This document shows positions 17,568 to 25,832 of a stretch of DNA of 40,178 nt, piece by piece (the stretch's first letter is position 1; each line of letters begins with the position of its first letter). Below the pieces are notes generated by a model. It ran no database searches and was not told the DNA's origin. It saw only the letters and a list, made by a program, of their open reading frames with translations. A program made the position numbers and the translations under genes. The DNA is taken from assembly GCA_913049685.1 (NCBI GenBank), contig CAJWZD010000018.1, positions 1 to 40,178 of the forward strand, in the 5' to 3' direction. Source of the stretch: an uncultured Fidelibacterota bacterium (lineage in GTDB: Bacteria; Fidelibacterota; Marinisomatia; Marinisomatales; TCS55).

Positions 17568-18118
17568 GGATTAAAAAAACTGAGTTTGATGGCGTATTTC
17601 TAATTACGCCTAATATAATTAAGGATAAAAGGGGCTATTTTTTTGAATCATTTAGAAATGACAGTTTTTCTCAAAGTTCAATTCCAACTAAATTTGCTCA
17701 AGAAAACCAATCTTTCTCAAAAAAAGGTACGTTAAGAGGATTGCATTATCAATTGAACCATCCTCAAGGAAAATTAATATCTGTAAACAAGGGTTGTGTG
17801 CTAGATTTTGCTGTAGATATAAGAGTAGGCTCTTCAACATTTGGTAAAAGTTTAAGCTTTGTTCTTGATGACTTAAAACATGAAAGCTTGTATATACCTG
17901 AAGGATTTGCTCATGGTTTTTATGTTCAATCCGATGAAGCTGTATTTAACTATAAATGCACAGAAAGCTACTATCCCAAGGATGAGTATGGAATTAATTG
18001 GAAAGACTCTGATCTTAACTTAAATCTAGTCGATATACAGCCCATAGTTTCTGAAAGAGACCGATTGCTCCCAAAACTTAAAGATATCGACAGAAGCCTG
18101 CTTCCAACATTTAATTAA
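17564..18118 (+). CDS. rfbC: dTDP-4-dehydrorhamnose 3,5-epimerase
   Basis: This 184-residue cupin epimerase belongs to the dTDP-L-rhamnose pathway. The start KKTEFDGVFLITPNIIKDKRGYFFESFRND is the standard N-terminus. The catalytic histidine is in LRGLHYQ, and the blocks GKLISVNKG, DFAVDIRVGSSTFGK and IPEGFAHGFYV are complete. FNYKCTESYYPKDE carries the tyrosine of the active site. Its ATG overlaps the udg stop (ATGA), so both sugar-nucleotide genes are co-translated. The other rhamnose genes (rfbA, rfbB, rfbD) are not in the window. Confidence 0.93.
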   Translation: MRIKKTEFDGVFLITPNIIKDKRGYFFESFRNDSFSQSSIPTKFAQENQSFSKKGTLRGLHYQLNHPQGKLISVNKGCVLDFAVDIRVGSSTFGKSLSFVLDDLKHESLYIPEGFAHGFYVQSDEAVFNYKCTESYYPKDEYGINWKDSDLNLNLVDIQPIVSERDRLLPKLKDIDRSLLPTFN

Positions 18119-18127
18119 TAATTAGAT

Positions 18128-19396
18128 ATGATTTCAATAGAACGTATAAGAAACAATCTTGAAGCATTAAAATCTAGCTTAGCCTTAAAAGGGTACAATG
18201 TTGATTTAAATGAAATCATTTCAATTGATAGCGATTATAGAGCAAGCCTATCCCTTGTAAACGATTTAAGAGCTGAGAGAAATAAAGTTACTAATCAAAT
18301 TGCAGAATTAAAAAAGTCAAAACAAGATGCAAATGATAAAATTGTTTCAATGAGGGCACTTGGTAGTAAAATAAAAGACTTAGAATCTGAAATATCAGTA
18401 AAAAAGGAAAGACTTGATGACCTGATTTTAAATCTTCCCAACGTTCCACATGAGTCTGTACCTCCCGGCTCTGACGAATCTAATAATAAAGTTATTTATG
18501 AATGGGGAGTGGAGAAAAATCAAAGTTTTGATATAAAAAACCATCTATCTTTAGGATCAAGCTTAAAGCTATTTGATTTTGAACGTTCAGCAAAATTATC
18601 TGGATCAGGTTTCCCTCTTTACACAGGAAAAGGCGCTCTTTTAGAAAGATCATTGATAAATTTTATGCTTGAAATTCAAACTCAAAAAAATGACTATTTA
18701 GAAATTATACCACCATTTCTTGTAAACTCTAATTCTGTTCTAACCACTGGTAACTTACCAAAATTTTCTGAAGATATGTATCATTCCGAAATAGATGATA
18801 TGTGGTTAATACCTACCGCAGAAGTTCCCTTAACAAATATTCATTACAACGAAATATTGAATCAATCAGATTTGCCAAAAAAATATACTGCTTTCTCAGC
18901 ATGTTTTAGAAGGGAAGCAGGCTCATACGGGAAAGACACAAAAGGCTTTCAGCGGTTACATCAATTTAATAAAGTTGAAATCGTGCAGCTTGTAGAACCT
19001 GAGGAATCCTATAAAGCGTTAGAGAGCTTAACATCGCATGCAGAGATGGTTCTTAAGTCTCTTAATTTAAAATACAGAAAGATTGAACTCTGTGCAGGTG
19101 ACTTAAGTTTTTCTGCTGCAAAATGTTACGATCTTGAGATTTGGGCACCTGCAGAAGGAAAATGGCTTGAAGTGTCTTCATGCAGCAATTTTGAGGATTT
19201 CCAATCTAGAAGAGGTAATATCAGATACAGAAAAGAGGTTGATAACAAAGTTGACTTTGTCCATACTCTTAATGGTAGTGGTTTAGCAACCCCAAGACTT
19301 TTAATTGCTCTACTTGAAACTTATCAAAATGCCAATGGAACCATTACTGTTCCAGAGCCATTGCAAGACTATACCAAGCTAAAAATAATTGATTAA
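18128..19396 (+). CDS. serS: Seryl-tRNA synthetase
   Basis: This is a class II aminoacyl-tRNA synthetase that charges tRNA-Ser. An N-terminal antiparallel coiled coil (about residues 30-100, LVNDLRAERNKVTNQIAELK) contacts the tRNA long variable arm. The catalytic core contains the TAEVPLTN block, motif 2 (FRREAGSYGKDTKGFQRLHQF) and motif 3 (NGSGLATPRLLIALLE) before the C-terminal VPEPLQ. The length of 422 residues is normal. It lies nine bases after rfbC. Its last eight bases overlap the TTG start of the acyltransferase gene. Confidence 0.97.
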   Translation: MISIERIRNNLEALKSSLALKGYNVDLNEIISIDSDYRASLSLVNDLRAERNKVTNQIAELKKSKQDANDKIVSMRALGSKIKDLESEISVKKERLDDLILNLPNVPHESVPPGSDESNNKVIYEWGVEKNQSFDIKNHLSLGSSLKLFDFERSAKLSGSGFPLYTGKGALLERSLINFMLEIQTQKNDYLEIIPPFLVNSNSVLTTGNLPKFSEDMYHSEIDDMWLIPTAEVPLTNIHYNEILNQSDLPKKYTAFSACFRREAGSYGKDTKGFQRLHQFNKVEIVQLVEPEESYKALESLTSHAEMVLKSLNLKYRKIELCAGDLSFSAAKCYDLEIWAPAEGKWLEVSSCSNFEDFQSRRGNIRYRKEVDNKVDFVHTLNGSGLATPRLLIALLETYQNANGTITVPEPLQDYTKLKIID

Positions 19397-20102
19397 ATCA
19401 AAGCTTTATTATTTTTGGATTGTCTTTAATGTAATTATTTGGACAATGATTCTTGGCACGTTAGGTGTTTTGGGTTCAATATTCGAATGGAAAGGTAGGT
19501 ATATGGGATGGATCGTTCGTTCATGGGCTAAAATTATACTCAAAACTTCTTTCATAAAATTCAAGGTTATTGGTGAAGAAAATATCAAACCTGATAAGCA
19601 TTATTTTTTTGCAGCTAATCATGAGTCCGAATTCGATATTCCATTGGTATTCGCTAGTATAAAGTTGCAAATGGTGGCTGTTTCCAAAATTGAGTTAAAA
19701 AACATTCCTTTTCTTGGATGGGCTATGCGGGCGGCAGGTCATATTTTTGTTGACAGGAGGAATCATTCACGTGCATTAGAATCAATGAATAAAGCTAAAA
19801 TGTCAATGGCAAGAAATCCGCGCTCAGTTATTATATTTCCCGAGGGAACAAGATCAAAAAATGGTGAAGTTTTGCCTTTTAAAAAAGGAGGGTTAGTTTT
19901 AGCGATCAATCTTGATATGGAAGTAGTTCCAGTAGGCATTAAAGGAACTAGATTATTGCTAGAAAATAAGTTTACATCTAATGATGACAAATTAATATTA
20001 AAAATTGGAAGACCCATTAAAACCTCCTCATTAAATTATGAGGATAGAAATATTTTAGCAGAAAATGTAAGAAATCAAGTTGTTGAATTAGCTAAAGATT
20101 GA
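19389..20102 (+). CDS. plsC: 1-acyl-sn-glycerol-3-phosphate acyltransferase
   Basis: This membrane enzyme transfers an acyl chain to lysophosphatidic acid, making phosphatidic acid. Two hydrophobic segments lie in the first 50 residues. The catalytic HX4D motif is NHESEFD at about residues 77-83, and the substrate-binding motif FPEGTRS is at about 155-161, followed by FKKGGLVLAI. The 237-residue length is typical. TTG at 19389 overlaps the end of serS and is the only start that keeps the N-terminal helix complete. Other PlsC-like acyltransferases, such as ornithine-lipid enzymes, share these motifs, so substrate identity is inferred. Confidence 0.88.
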   Translation: MIKSKLYYFWIVFNVIIWTMILGTLGVLGSIFEWKGRYMGWIVRSWAKIILKTSFIKFKVIGEENIKPDKHYFFAANHESEFDIPLVFASIKLQMVAVSKIELKNIPFLGWAMRAAGHIFVDRRNHSRALESMNKAKMSMARNPRSVIIFPEGTRSKNGEVLPFKKGGLVLAINLDMEVVPVGIKGTRLLLENKFTSNDDKLILKIGRPIKTSSLNYEDRNILAENVRNQVVELAKD

Positions 20103-20111
20103 AGTAAAGCT

Positions 20112-20573
20112 ATGGAAAAATCAGAATTAAAAGAAAAAATTTTAAGTTTAAAATCAAAAAATAAAAAAATAGTTTTCACTAATGGATGCTTTGACATTTT
20201 ACACTTAGGACATCTTAAATATCTTGAGGAGTCCAAGAAACTTGGAGATTTTCTTATAGTTGCTATTAACTCTGATGAATCAGTTAAAATTTTGAAGGGT
20301 TCAGGTAGACCAGTAAATAATTATACTCTGAGGTCAAAAAACCTTAAGAAGTTAAAATTTGTTGATGAGGTTATCATTTTTTCAGAACGAACTCCTATCA
20401 ACTTGATAAAATATTTACTTCCTGATGTATTAACAAAAGGAGGTGATTATAAAACTATAGATATTGTAGGCTCATCCGTTGTTGAGAAAAGTGGGGGCAA
20501 AGTAGTAGTTCTTCCATTCTTAAAAGGTTATAGCACTACAAATATTATTAATAGCAAAAAGGAAAAGGCTTGA
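20112..20573 (+). CDS. rfaE2: RfaE2/HldE-type ADP-heptose nucleotidyltransferase
   Basis: This 153-residue cytidylyltransferase-fold enzyme has the nucleotide-binding signature FTNGCFDILHLGHLKYLEESKK at residues 22-43. NSDESVKILKGSGRPVN and VVVLPFLKGYSTTNIINS near the C-terminus match the family. It resembles the C-terminal half of HldE, which adenylylates D-glycero-beta-D-manno-heptose 1-phosphate for lipopolysaccharide core. The kinase half and other heptose genes are not here, so the exact sugar phosphate is inferred; related glycerol-3-phosphate cytidylyltransferases are an alternative. It lies nine bases after plsC. Confidence 0.83.
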   Translation: MEKSELKEKILSLKSKNKKIVFTNGCFDILHLGHLKYLEESKKLGDFLIVAINSDESVKILKGSGRPVNNYTLRSKNLKKLKFVDEVIIFSERTPINLIKYLLPDVLTKGGDYKTIDIVGSSVVEKSGGKVVVLPFLKGYSTTNIINSKKEKA

Positions 20574-20599
20574 CTAGGCAGATAGGTAGCGGTTAATAT
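20570..20599 (+). promoter_or_regulatory. Possible sigma-70-type promoter before the lytic transglycosylase gene
   Basis: TTGACT (20570-20575, five of six matches to the -35 consensus) begins inside the last codon of rfaE2. An AT-rich -10-like stretch, TTAATATT, follows at 20593-20600 after 17-18 bases. The 52-base gap separates two unrelated functions (heptose activation and cell-wall cleavage), so a promoter here would be sensible. The -10 match is weak. Confidence 0.3.
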
Positions 20600-20625
20600 T
20601 GGCCCTCAAATCAGTCTAAATATAT

Positions 20626-22245
20626 ATGAAACAAGGATTTACAAAGAATTGCTTAGCGGCATCTATTTTAATGGCAATGGTATTTTGTCAGCAATCGAAT
20701 GGTGTCATGGTTGATTATATTTCTAAATCAAATTCTAAATCAGATCTTGGTGTAGAATTTAGTGAAAACAGACTTCCAGATCTTCTCAAAGAAGCCAAGG
20801 TTCTTTTATCAGATGCATTTATTTCTGACGTTATGAATGACACTTTAGAAGTAGTTTATAATCTTAATCGAATTTTTGATCTTTTATCTGAAGCAGACCA
20901 GTATGGTGAAATGGACGAGGAAGATAAAGATGAGTTTGATCGGTTCGAAGAATCTCTTGTTGATTTATATACAAATAGATTTGAAACTCTAGATAAGATT
21001 GATGCTTCTTTGACTGCGGAAAGCATGAGAATTGATGTGACCTCACGTTCGGAACCACTTGAGGTGGAGATGGGTGCAACTCAGTTTGTTGTGATTGAAG
21101 ATAGAGATGGCCATATACCTTTAGTTCGCAATAAAAAAGTGGATCAGTTTATTAAATATTTTAGCACAAAGGGTCGACCACAATTTGAAATTTGGCTAGA
21201 GAGACTTGAGGTTTATGGCCCACCTCTTTCCAAGATTATTGAGGATAATAATTTGCCTCCTGAGCTTTTGTATTTAGCAATGATTGAGTCTGGATTAAAT
21301 CCTAAGGCGCATTCGAAAGCTGCTGCTACTGGTATGTGGCAATTTATTTATTCAACAGGGAAAATTTACGGCTTAAATAGAAATTGGTATGTTGATGAAA
21401 GACGTGATCCAGAGAAATCGACAAAAGCTGCTATGGCATATCTATCTGACCTTTATGAAGACTTCGATAATTGGTATTTAGCTTTAGCTGCATATAATTC
21501 TGGTGAAAACCGCGTTAGAAGAGCTACTCGATTACATCAAACATCAGATTTTTGGCAACTACATTCACTGCCACGCGAGACTCGTAATTACATGCCATAT
21601 TTCTTGGCAGCAACAATTATGGCAAAAAATCCTCAGGATTATGGGTTTACTAAAAAAGAAAAATCAAAAAAACCGTACTCTTATGATTTGGTAATCATTG
21701 AAAAAAGTGCCGATCTTACAGTTTTAGCAAATGCAGCAGGAACTTCATTCAAATCTCTCCAGGGTTTAAATCCTGAGTTGCGCCAATCAGCTACTCCCAA
21801 TGAATCATATGAGTTAAAAATTCCAGTTGGAACAAAAAATAAATTTTTAAAGAATTATAGTGCTCTTCCTGAAAATGAAAGATTTGCTCCTCAGTTTATT
21901 ACTCACAAGGTAAGAAATGGTGAGAGTCTTTGGTACATTGCCAGAAAATATAGAGTTTCCCAATCTGATATATCAGCTGTAAATAAATTAAGAAATAGAA
22001 ATGTCCTACGAATAGGTCAAAAATTAACAATTCCTGTCCCAGGGATGAAAATTCCTCGATCTACAAAAGTAAAAATGTCTTCGAATCACAATAAGATAAC
22101 TTACAAAGTTAGAAGAGGCGATACATTAGGGCATATTGCTGAAGATTATAGTACTCGCGCATCTAAAATTCGACAATGGAATGGGATGAAGTATGGTCAG
22201 CATATTTTCCCTGGTCAAAAACTCACATTATGGGTAAAGAAATGA
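20626..22245 (+). CDS. mltD: MltD-like lytic murein transglycosylase with LysM repeats
   Basis: This secreted enzyme cleaves peptidoglycan glycan strands, forming 1,6-anhydro ends. A hydrophobic signal peptide (about 8-25, CLAASILMAMVFC) is present; the Cys is not in a good lipobox, so cleavage by signal peptidase I is more likely than lipidation. A charged linker follows, then the SLT domain from about 185: catalytic Glu in LYLAMIESGLNPKAHS, and TGMWQFIYSTGKIYGL and LALAAYNSGENRVRRA further on. Two clear C-terminal LysM repeats, THKVRNGESLWYIARKY and TYKVRRGDTLGHIAEDY, bind peptidoglycan. A degenerate third lies before them. Its TGA overlaps the sppA start. Confidence 0.9.
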   Translation: MKQGFTKNCLAASILMAMVFCQQSNGVMVDYISKSNSKSDLGVEFSENRLPDLLKEAKVLLSDAFISDVMNDTLEVVYNLNRIFDLLSEADQYGEMDEEDKDEFDRFEESLVDLYTNRFETLDKIDASLTAESMRIDVTSRSEPLEVEMGATQFVVIEDRDGHIPLVRNKKVDQFIKYFSTKGRPQFEIWLERLEVYGPPLSKIIEDNNLPPELLYLAMIESGLNPKAHSKAAATGMWQFIYSTGKIYGLNRNWYVDERRDPEKSTKAAMAYLSDLYEDFDNWYLALAAYNSGENRVRRATRLHQTSDFWQLHSLPRETRNYMPYFLAATIMAKNPQDYGFTKKEKSKKPYSYDLVIIEKSADLTVLANAAGTSFKSLQGLNPELRQSATPNESYELKIPVGTKNKFLKNYSALPENERFAPQFITHKVRNGESLWYIARKYRVSQSDISAVNKLRNRNVLRIGQKLTIPVPGMKIPRSTKVKMSSNHNKITYKVRRGDTLGHIAEDYSTRASKIRQWNGMKYGQHIFPGQKLTLWVKK

Positions 22246-23120
22246 ATATTAGGCCAAAAACAAGCTCGAATTGGTTATGGTGGGGCCTTGGAACCTTTTT
22301 CATTTTAGTGTTAGCATTTAGATTAGGTGCTTTATCTACAAATACCTACTTAGAAGCTCCAGGAGAAAAAGTGGGAATAGTTAAAATTACAGGACCAATT
22401 ATTTCTTCAGAGTCAATTAATATACAGCTAGAAAAATTTAAAAATCGCAAAGATATTTCAGCTATTGTTTTAAGGATTGATTCACCAGGTGGATTAGTTG
22501 CTCCAACGCAAGAAATTTATGAAAAAGTCAAATCAATTCGAGGTGTAAAGCCTATAGTTTCAAGCATGGGTTCTGTTGCTGCTTCTGGGGGATACTATAT
22601 TGCTCTTGGAAGTGACACACTGATCGCAAACCCTGGAACTATCGTTGGAAGTATTGGGGTAATAATGAATTATCCAATAGCTACAGAGCTTCTAGATAAA
22701 GTTGGAATAAAATTTGAAACAGTAAAAAGTGGTGGCTTGAAAGATGTTGGCTCATATTCAAGGGAAGTTACAGATGCAGATAGAAGACATTTGAACGAAA
22801 TGGTTACAAATATCCACAGTCAATTTGTTAAAGCCGTTGAAGACAATAGATCGATCAATAGGTCTGAATTAATAAAATTAGCTGATGGTAGAGTATTTAC
22901 AGGTTTACAATCAAAAGATTTGGGATTAGTGGATGTCTTGGGTACTTTCGAAGATGCTGTAATCCTTGCTGGAACATTAGGCGATATAAAAGGTAAGCCT
23001 AAAACAGTAGAAATAAATAAAAAAAACAATTCATTGTTTGATTTGTTCACATCAAATTTGGAGCAAGCCACAAGTAGTTGGTTTGATGAATTACCAGCTT
23101 ATCGCTGGCGAATGGAGTGA
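22242..23120 (+). CDS. sppA: Signal peptide peptidase SppA
   Basis: This membrane serine protease with a Ser-Lys dyad degrades leftover signal peptides. From ATG 22242 it has 292 residues with one N-terminal transmembrane helix (about 11-31). The core holds RIDSPGGLVAPTQEIYE, the nucleophile Ser115 in SVAASGGYYIA and the general base Lys167 in KSGGLKDVGS. The 52-residue spacing equals that of the short Bacillus SppA. ATG at 22242 was chosen because it overlaps the mltD stop as ATGA; ATG at 22230 (four residues longer) is also possible. A still longer frame from 22176 adds residues antisense to no domain and is unlikely. Confidence 0.9.
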   Translation: MNIRPKTSSNWLWWGLGTFFILVLAFRLGALSTNTYLEAPGEKVGIVKITGPIISSESINIQLEKFKNRKDISAIVLRIDSPGGLVAPTQEIYEKVKSIRGVKPIVSSMGSVAASGGYYIALGSDTLIANPGTIVGSIGVIMNYPIATELLDKVGIKFETVKSGGLKDVGSYSREVTDADRRHLNEMVTNIHSQFVKAVEDNRSINRSELIKLADGRVFTGLQSKDLGLVDVLGTFEDAVILAGTLGDIKGKPKTVEINKKNNSLFDLFTSNLEQATSSWFDELPAYRWRME

Positions 23121-23125
23121 TTACT

Positions 23126-23413
23126 ATGACCAAACAAAACATAGTTAATATTGTTTCAGAGGCTACAGGATTAACAAAAGTTGAAACTGAAGCAGTAATG
23201 AATGGTGTAATGTCAACAATAATTGATTCTTTAGGACGCAATGAAAGAGTTGAGCTTAGAGGATTTGGAACCTTTGGCGTTAAACATAGAAAACCAAAAA
23301 AAGCTCGAAACCCTGGAACAGGAGAATCAATATTTCTTCCTGAGCGGCATGTGCCTACTTTTAAGCCGGCAAAAAACATGCGTTCCCATGTTAATGAAAG
23401 TTTAAAGAAATAA
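23126..23413 (+). CDS. HU/IHF-family DNA-binding protein
   Basis: This small basic DNA-bending protein of 95 residues has the family helix TKQNIVNIVSEATGLTK, the signature VELRGFGTFGVKHRKPKKAR and the arm region NPGTGESIFLPERHVPTFKPAK. It compacts the nucleoid and assists recombination or transcription; HU and IHF subunits cannot be separated confidently here. ATG 23126 was chosen because GGAG lies eight bases upstream. A GTG at 23117 would overlap the sppA stop and add three residues, which is also possible. It is followed ten bases later by the 31-residue ribosomal peptide gene. Confidence 0.93.
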   Translation: MTKQNIVNIVSEATGLTKVETEAVMNGVMSTIIDSLGRNERVELRGFGTFGVKHRKPKKARNPGTGESIFLPERHVPTFKPAKNMRSHVNESLKK

Positions 23414-23422
23414 AGAGGTTGA

Positions 23423-23518
23423 ATGCCCTGCGGTAAAAAACGTAAAAGGCGCAAAATGAATACTCACAAGCGAAAAAAACGCTTGCGCGCCAATCGTCAT
23501 AAAAAGAAAAAAGTCTAG
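23423..23518 (+). CDS. 31-residue mS38/bS22-like ribosomal peptide (AURKAIP1/COX24 domain)
   Basis: A tiny frame from ATG 23423 to TAG 23518 encodes a 31-residue, highly basic peptide starting MPCGKKRKRRKMNTHKRKKR and ending NRHKKKKV. The KRKRRKMNTHKRKKRLR core is the COX24/AURKAIP1 motif of mitochondrial mS38 and of the bacterial bS22-like peptides, which sit in the small ribosomal subunit. AAAGAGG lies a few bases upstream, a good ribosome binding site. The peptide is shorter than common gene-caller cut-offs. It sits between the HU/IHF and nuclease genes, probably co-transcribed with them. Confidence 0.88.
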   Translation: MPCGKKRKRRKMNTHKRKKRLRANRHKKKKV

Positions 23519-23528
23519 AATTCATCAG

Positions 23529-24386
23529 ATGAAATTGGCCAGAAAAATATGGCTTATAATTCTAACGATTGCTATATCACCTGTACTTAGTGGCTGGGGA
23601 TACGAAGGACATCGCAGGATTAATTATATTGCGTCATTTCAACTTAAAAATAAATTTGGTCGATTTCTTTCTCGCCATGCTAATGAATTGAAAATTTATG
23701 GCGCTGTTCCTGATTACCAAAAAGGAATGGATAAATCAAGATATCACCATCACTTCATAGATGCAGATTATTATGATAAATATCCATTTAATAATATTCC
23801 CAGAGACCACACTTCTTTTTATAAAAAATACGGTGATGATACAAAAAAGATGGGAGATGCTCCCTTTTTTATAGAAAAACTCTGTAATCGTATAATTTAT
23901 TTAATGAAAAATAATAGGTTTGAAGAAGCTTTATATAACATGGGAGAATTAGGTCACTATATAGCTGATATTCATCAACCACTGCATGTAATTTTAAATT
24001 ACAATGGGCAGAAAACTGGAAATAATGGAGTCCATTTCAGATGGGAAATTCGCTTAATAGATGAATACGTTAAGCGCATAAATCCTGTAGGAAATATTGA
24101 AAAAATTTCAGACCCCGTTTCATTTGCCTTTGATATAGTAAAAGAATCTTTCTCATATCATCAAAAAATCTTAGAAGCAGACACAAAGGCGAGAGAGGTC
24201 TTAACAAAAGACCAAGCAAAGCAATTAGCATCTTATGATATTTTAGATTTTGAAAAACCTTATCTTGATATTTTATATTTAGAAACAAAAGACCTCCTCA
24301 ATGATAGATTAGGTAGATCCGTAGTTCGATTAGCTTCTATTTGGCAGTATTGTTGGGAACAAGCAGGAAAACCAGACCTTCCATAA
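23529..24386 (+). CDS. Secreted S1/P1-type zinc-dependent nuclease
   Basis: This 285-residue protein has an N-terminal signal peptide (about 1-22, IWLIILTIAISPVLSG). Cleavage would expose Trp23, followed by GYEGHRRINYIA. In S1/P1 nucleases and phospholipase C relatives the mature N-terminal Trp and the following His bind zinc. Further ligand blocks are HHFIDADYY (about 74-82), LGHYIADIHQPLHV (about 144-157) and GVHFRWE (about 168-174). The family degrades single-stranded DNA/RNA and releases 3' phosphate. Periplasmic or extracellular nutrient scavenging is an inference. Its TAA overlaps the xseA ATG (TAATG). The phospholipase C fold is an alternative assignment. Confidence 0.82.
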   Translation: MKLARKIWLIILTIAISPVLSGWGYEGHRRINYIASFQLKNKFGRFLSRHANELKIYGAVPDYQKGMDKSRYHHHFIDADYYDKYPFNNIPRDHTSFYKKYGDDTKKMGDAPFFIEKLCNRIIYLMKNNRFEEALYNMGELGHYIADIHQPLHVILNYNGQKTGNNGVHFRWEIRLIDEYVKRINPVGNIEKISDPVSFAFDIVKESFSYHQKILEADTKAREVLTKDQAKQLASYDILDFEKPYLDILYLETKDLLNDRLGRSVVRLASIWQYCWEQAGKPDLP

Positions 24387-25582
24387 TGAAATTTGAAAAG
24401 TCACTTTCTGTTAGTGAGCTTACTGCTCAACTTAAAAGTTTAATTGAATCTAATTATTCTTCTATTTTTGTTAAGGGAGAGATCTCAAACTTTACCCATC
24501 ACAGTTCGGGGCATATGTATTTCACGCTAAAAGACAAATATTCAGAGCTCAAAGCAGTTATGTTTAAGGGCAATAACAGTTCACTGCCATTTTCTCCAAA
24601 GAACGGTGATGATGTAATTCTTCAAGGAAAGTTATCAGTATACGAGGCTCGTGGTCAATACCAGATTATTGCGCAGCACATGGAGCCTGCAGGCATAGGC
24701 GCCTTATATTTAGAATTTGAAAAATCAAAAAAACGGCTAAAAGAAGAAGGTCTTTTTGATGCGTCTCTCAAGAAAAAACTCCCAAGATTTCCCACAACTA
24801 TTGGTATTGTTAGTTCAATAACAGGGGCTGCCTTGAAAGATATGTTGACTATTTTTAAAAGACGCGCTCCACAGATAAAGATTATGATCCGATCTGCGCT
24901 CGTTCAAGGCTCTGATGCGCCAAAAGATATTATAGCAGGAATAAGAGAGTTTTCAAATCTTGATGATGTTGATATTTTAATTGTTGGTAGAGGAGGAGGG
25001 TCATTTGAGGATCTTTGGCCTTTTAATGATGAAGATTTAGCTAGAGAAATCTTTAAGTGTCCTATACCAATTATTTCAGCAGTTGGCCATGAAACTGACA
25101 TTACAATTAGCGATATGGTAGCTGATTTAAGAGCACCTACTCCTTCAGCGGCATCTGAAATTACAACTAATCATTATGTTGAAACAGAGCAAACCATAAA
25201 CAACTTTCAGGCGCGCTTAGTAAATATAATAACGTCAAAAACATCTTCCCTTTGGCAGTTGCTTGACAATATCTCAGAAAGACTTGTTGTTCAAAAACCT
25301 AAAAATGTTTTTAATCAACATAAAGAAAAGATAAATCATCTTTCTAAGGCTTTGCTTATGTCAATGCAGCGATCAATAAACAAAGAGGAATCCTCCTATT
25401 CAAATTTGCGAGCCAAGCTTAACGCTCTTAGCCCTATCAATACTTTAGATAGAGGTTATAGTATAGCCTACAAAGAAGGTCGCTCAATTATTAGGAAGCC
25501 AAGCGATCTAGATGAAGGAGAATCGTTTATTGTTAAGCTAGCAAAGGGAGACTTGCCGGCAAAAAAAATAAGTCAAAATTAA
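24386..25582 (+). CDS. xseA: Exodeoxyribonuclease VII large subunit
   Basis: This 398-residue catalytic subunit of ExoVII degrades single-stranded DNA from both ends. An N-terminal OB-fold (about residues 1-100) carries IFVKGEISNFTHHSSGHMYFTLKD, and the nuclease domain holds LPRFPTTIGIVSSITGAALKDML, VGRGGGSFEDLWPFNDEDLAR and ISAVGHETDITISDMVADLRAPTPSAA. The C-terminal coiled coil ends with LSPINTLDRGYSIA. The ATG overlaps the nuclease stop; an upstream start at 24341 would only add shadow sequence. xseB follows after 19 bases. The length is slightly below E. coli XseA (456), as in other FCB bacteria. Confidence 0.95.
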   Translation: MKFEKSLSVSELTAQLKSLIESNYSSIFVKGEISNFTHHSSGHMYFTLKDKYSELKAVMFKGNNSSLPFSPKNGDDVILQGKLSVYEARGQYQIIAQHMEPAGIGALYLEFEKSKKRLKEEGLFDASLKKKLPRFPTTIGIVSSITGAALKDMLTIFKRRAPQIKIMIRSALVQGSDAPKDIIAGIREFSNLDDVDILIVGRGGGSFEDLWPFNDEDLAREIFKCPIPIISAVGHETDITISDMVADLRAPTPSAASEITTNHYVETEQTINNFQARLVNIITSKTSSLWQLLDNISERLVVQKPKNVFNQHKEKINHLSKALLMSMQRSINKEESSYSNLRAKLNALSPINTLDRGYSIAYKEGRSIIRKPSDLDEGESFIVKLAKGDLPAKKISQN

Positions 25583-25601
25583 ATTAAAAGGAATATAGAT
25601 T

Positions 25602-25832
25602 ATGAATGAAGAATCCTTCAATTTTGAAGAATCTATGGAAAAGCTAGAAAAAATAGTAAAGTCCTTAGAATCTGAAAATAAATCTTTAGAAAAAAATATT
25701 CAACTTTTTGAAGAGGGTTTAGCTATCTCAAAAAAGCTTCAAGAGCATTTAGAGTCTGCAGAAAAGAAAATAGAAGTATTATCTAAAGACCAAAATGGTG
25801 ACATAAAAACCGAAACCTTCGAAGAAAAATGA
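25602..25832 (+). CDS. xseB: Exodeoxyribonuclease VII small subunit
   Basis: This 76-residue helical protein shows the family pattern NFEESMEKLEKIVKSLES followed by LEKNIQLFEEGLAISKKLQEHLESAEKKIEVL. XseB helices wrap the XseA coiled coil to form active ExoVII. AAAAGGAATATAG precedes the ATG, a fair ribosome site. The TGA overlaps the nadK ATG (ATGA). Confidence 0.93.
   Translation: MNEESFNFEESMEKLEKIVKSLESENKSLEKNIQLFEEGLAISKKLQEHLESAEKKIEVLSKDQNGDIKTETFEEK

Noticed and set aside
22176-22241. Longer N-terminus for sppA from ATG 22176
   Set aside because: These 22 codons overlap the LysM end of the transglycosylase and do not resemble an SppA N-terminus; ATG 22242 overlaps the upstream stop as ATGA.
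24341-24385. Longer N-terminus for xseA from 24341
   Set aside because: The added 15 residues overlap the nuclease gene, whereas ATG 24386 begins exactly at the conserved XseA N-terminus.
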